In this document: piece after piece, positions 51,211 through 52,953 of the stretch
How the letters are laid out: each line of letters opens with the position of its first letter
Position numbering within the stretch: position 1 is the first letter of the stretch
Origin: Sphaerimonospora mesophila NBRC 14179 = JCM 3151
Lineage (GTDB): Bacteria > Actinomycetota > Actinomycetes > Streptosporangiales > Streptosporangiaceae
Direction of reading: 5' to 3'
DNA: 52,953 nucleotides
Assembly (NCBI GenBank): GCA_001552515.1
Contig: BCRI01000044.1
Span: 1-52,953 of the forward strand
Translations under genes and position numbers: made by a program
Notes under the pieces: model-generated
What the model saw: only the letters and a program-made list of their open reading frames with translations
Databases searched by the model: none
What the model was told of the DNA's origin: nothing

Positions 51211-52380
51211 TCACCAGCGCAGGAGCGCGCCGATGCCGACCGCCTCGCTGAGCGCGCCGGTGGCGGCGCCCTCGATCGGACTCACCCGCGCTCCCGTGGA
51301 GAACGCACGCTCGACGAGCCGCTCGGTCAAGCGGGGTTCGGGTGTGCCGGATTCCCCATCGGTGCCGACCTCGGCGCCCGCGTACAACGCGCCATCGGTT
51401 CCGACCGACCCCGAATAACGGACCTCCGGGTCGTACACCAGGTGGGCGACCCGACCCTCGTTCAGCGCAGCGGCCACCTCCGACAGGCCCAGGGCACCGG
51501 TCCTGGCGAGGGCGGCTTCCCGGACCTGCTCGACCAGCCGTCGCTCCCGCAAGGCGTGGTCCTCGTGCAGCCGCTCGGTGACGGCGCTCCGCAGCCCTTC
51601 GTCATCCATACCCGTGAGCACCCGAAGGTCCTGGATCACCCGGTCCTGGAGCGCTTCGGGGAGCTTCGCGGCGACCGGCTGCGTCCAGCGATCTCCACCG
51701 CTGACCAGGATCCGCTCCCACCGTCGTTCATCCATCATGTCCGTGGCGGTCTCCGCCACCCGGTCCAGGAACCGCTGCGCACGCTCCTGCTGACGAGCCT
51801 GCCGCTGCTCGAGCATGGGGGTGTGAAACTGGCCGGTGGGGCCGCCTCCGATCTGGCCCGCCCTCTCGTGCGACGCCTCGGCCTCCTCCTGCTCCAGCAG
51901 GCTCACGAGTCGGAGCTTGCCGAGACGCCATTCCAGGAGCCGTGCGTCCTGGCCCGAGACCAGGATCACGCCCGCCGGCCGGCCTTCGTCGAGCAGTTCC
52001 AGCAACGGGTGGACGAAGGGACCATCATCGAGCACGACGCGGTTGGGCACCGGCATCTGACCGTCCAGGCGGAGGATCCAGTCGCCGGACAGCGCGGCGA
52101 ACGCGATGCGGCCTCGGCCAGGCGTGGCCGGACGCGTGAGAAGCTCCAGCTCAGGCTTCAGCCGCTCCAGCGCGGCGCTCACCTCGCGGCTCCGTTCGGA
52201 GGTGCGATCCTCCCCGATCCGGCGCTGCAGTTCCCTGTACCGATTGTTGATGTCGATCGCCGCCGCCTCGGGGCTCCCGGTCGGGTCGGCGTTCACATAG
52301 AGGGACAGCACACCGAGCGGGTCGGTACGACGGGACAGCTCCAGCAGTTCCTTGTCGTCGAGCTGGTCGATGGTCGTCAA
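51211..52380 (-). CDS. aeRF1/Vms1-like release-factor-fold protein (VLRF1/baeRF type)
   Basis: 389 residues. The N-terminal region (MTTIDQLDDKELLELSRRTDPLGVLSLYVNADPTGSPE) and the middle RNase H-like segment (RIAFAALSGDWILRLDGQMPVPNRVVLDDGPFVHPLLELLDEGRPAGVILVSGQDARLLEW, in parts) fit the bacterial archaeo-eukaryotic release-factor families. The last third (ERILVSGGDRWTQPV, LPEALQDRVIQDLRVL) matches the eRF1 domain-3-like part, with HLVYDPEVRYSGSVG. A true GGQ is absent; GGGPTGQ occurs at about 200-206. Such proteins are thought to act in ribosome rescue or stress. Start GTG/ATG choice: ATG 52380. Confidence 0.78.
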   Translation of the reverse strand: MTTIDQLDDKELLELSRRTDPLGVLSLYVNADPTGSPEAAAIDINNRYRELQRRIGEDRTSERSREVSAALERLKPELELLTRPATPGRGRIAFAALSGDWILRLDGQMPVPNRVVLDDGPFVHPLLELLDEGRPAGVILVSGQDARLLEWRLGKLRLVSLLEQEEAEASHERAGQIGGGPTGQFHTPMLEQRQARQQERAQRFLDRVAETATDMMDERRWERILVSGGDRWTQPVAAKLPEALQDRVIQDLRVLTGMDDEGLRSAVTERLHEDHALRERRLVEQVREAALARTGALGLSEVAAALNEGRVAHLVYDPEVRYSGSVGTDGALYAGAEVGTDGESGTPEPRLTERLVERAFSTGARVSPIEGAATGALSEAVGIGALLRW

Positions 52381-52547
52381 GTCTTCTCACCCTTCCGCGG
52401 AGGTGCACCGGCGGTCGCGAACACGCCTAGCGCCTATCCGTACCCCTGCGGCAAATCCGCACACATCGGCACAAGACCATCCATAAGGTGTGATCGCTGA
52501 ACCGATGGCACCGGCCACCCTGTCGGAGCCCGCTCATGATCCGACGA

Positions 52548-52820
52548 TCAGCCTGCGACGTGCTCCGAGGCAGGCAGGTCGAGGACGGCTGTGACGATCA
52601 ACCGGATTCCGGTGATGAGCGCCGCTGGGCCGAAGACGAACAGCCACAGCCCTGGTCGGTCTTCGATGAGCAGGCCGCCGAGCACCGCCAGCAGGACACA
52701 GACACCGATGGAAGCCGTGAGGTAGAGGACCTTGCGCCACGGTCGCGAGGACGTGACCAGCAGAGACAGGACGGTCACGACCACGGGAAGAGCGTAAACG
52801 ATCAGCATGTCAACGAGCAT
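52548..52820 (-). CDS. Small three-helix membrane protein
   Basis: 90 residues with an N-terminal helix (MLIVYALPVVVTVLSLLV), a second (VLYLTASIGVCVLLAVLGGLL) and a third (GLWLFVFGPAALITGIRLIVTAVL), separated by short charged loops (RPWRK, EDRP). The end is DLPASEHVAG. No family is assigned. It lies upstream of the aeRF1-like gene on the same strand, about 167 bp apart, so co-transcription is possible. The last 130 bases of the window hold no supported gene. Confidence 0.65.
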   Translation of the reverse strand: MLVDMLIVYALPVVVTVLSLLVTSSRPWRKVLYLTASIGVCVLLAVLGGLLIEDRPGLWLFVFGPAALITGIRLIVTAVLDLPASEHVAG

Positions 52821-52953
52821 TCACAGCACCTCCCCTGGGCGCGAGCAAGATCCAGTGCGTTGGCGGTACCAGAAGACCAACCTAATACTCCAGTGACACT
52901 TTGAGATCATGGTTGGGATCTGCGCTTGTAGTGGCATCGGCGAGCGGTGGCCT

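Overview
This window is high-GC actinobacterial chromosome. The evidence is the frequent GTG starts, the strong G/C bias at third codon positions, the order tRNA-Trp-secE-nusG-rplK-rplA next to an aspartate aminotransferase gene, an IdeR/DtxR-type regulator, a divergent pdxH/citrate synthase pair, a UdgX-type uracil-DNA glycosylase and class F sortases. A Streptosporangiaceae-like genus is my guess from gene content and style; the sequence does not prove it.

Layout. 190-6359 (minus strand): a translation block running tRNA-Trp, secE, nusG, rplK, rplA, an LppX/LprG-like lipoprotein, an L10-type leader, rplJ and rplL, then two coupled Mce-associated membrane proteins where rpoB might be expected. 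6605-11269: PLP aminotransferase, adenosine deaminase-like protein, an ECF sigma/anti-sigma pair and a methyltransferase. 11446-15716: VLCAD-like acyl-CoA dehydrogenase, thiolase and an acidic hypothetical protein. 15807-20279: two consecutive modules, each a wall-spanning surface protein followed by a class F sortase. 20528-25407: LCAD-like dehydrogenase, a repeat-rich gap, a PAS-GAF-SpoIIE-ATPase regulator and IdeR. 25485-33693: UdgX, pdxH, citrate synthase, serC, rhomboid protease, crotonase, SDR, STAS protein, and the ATPase and EcfT parts of an ECF metal transporter. 33707-37026: the transporter's CbiMN fusion with a Nur-like box, a cluster of short inverted repeats, and a large GT2 glycosyltransferase.

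37027-40973 looks acquired. It is visibly more A/T-rich, lacks the CGTACGG word that is common elsewhere, and carries a TTA codon. It encodes a small secreted four-cysteine protein, an ABC ATPase, an unusual permease with a large extracytoplasmic tail, and another membrane protein.

41032-52820 is accessory sequence: a secreted unknown, GNAT, a CotH remnant, a cysteine desulfurase-like enzyme, a TetR regulator with a strong operator, an FAD monooxygenase, a broken TetR, a ferredoxin reductase-like flavoprotein, DoxX, a stand-alone maltokinase-cap-like protein, a lipoprotein, an aeRF1-like protein and small membrane proteins.

The most unusual items are: (1) the paired class F sortase/substrate modules, whose substrates share a non-LPXTG C-terminal motif; (2) the secreted-protein/ABC island; (3) a two-copy intergenic repeat with conserved flanks and a hairpin that differs in sequence but keeps its pairing; and (4) a second family of short GATCTTGC-type inverted repeats.
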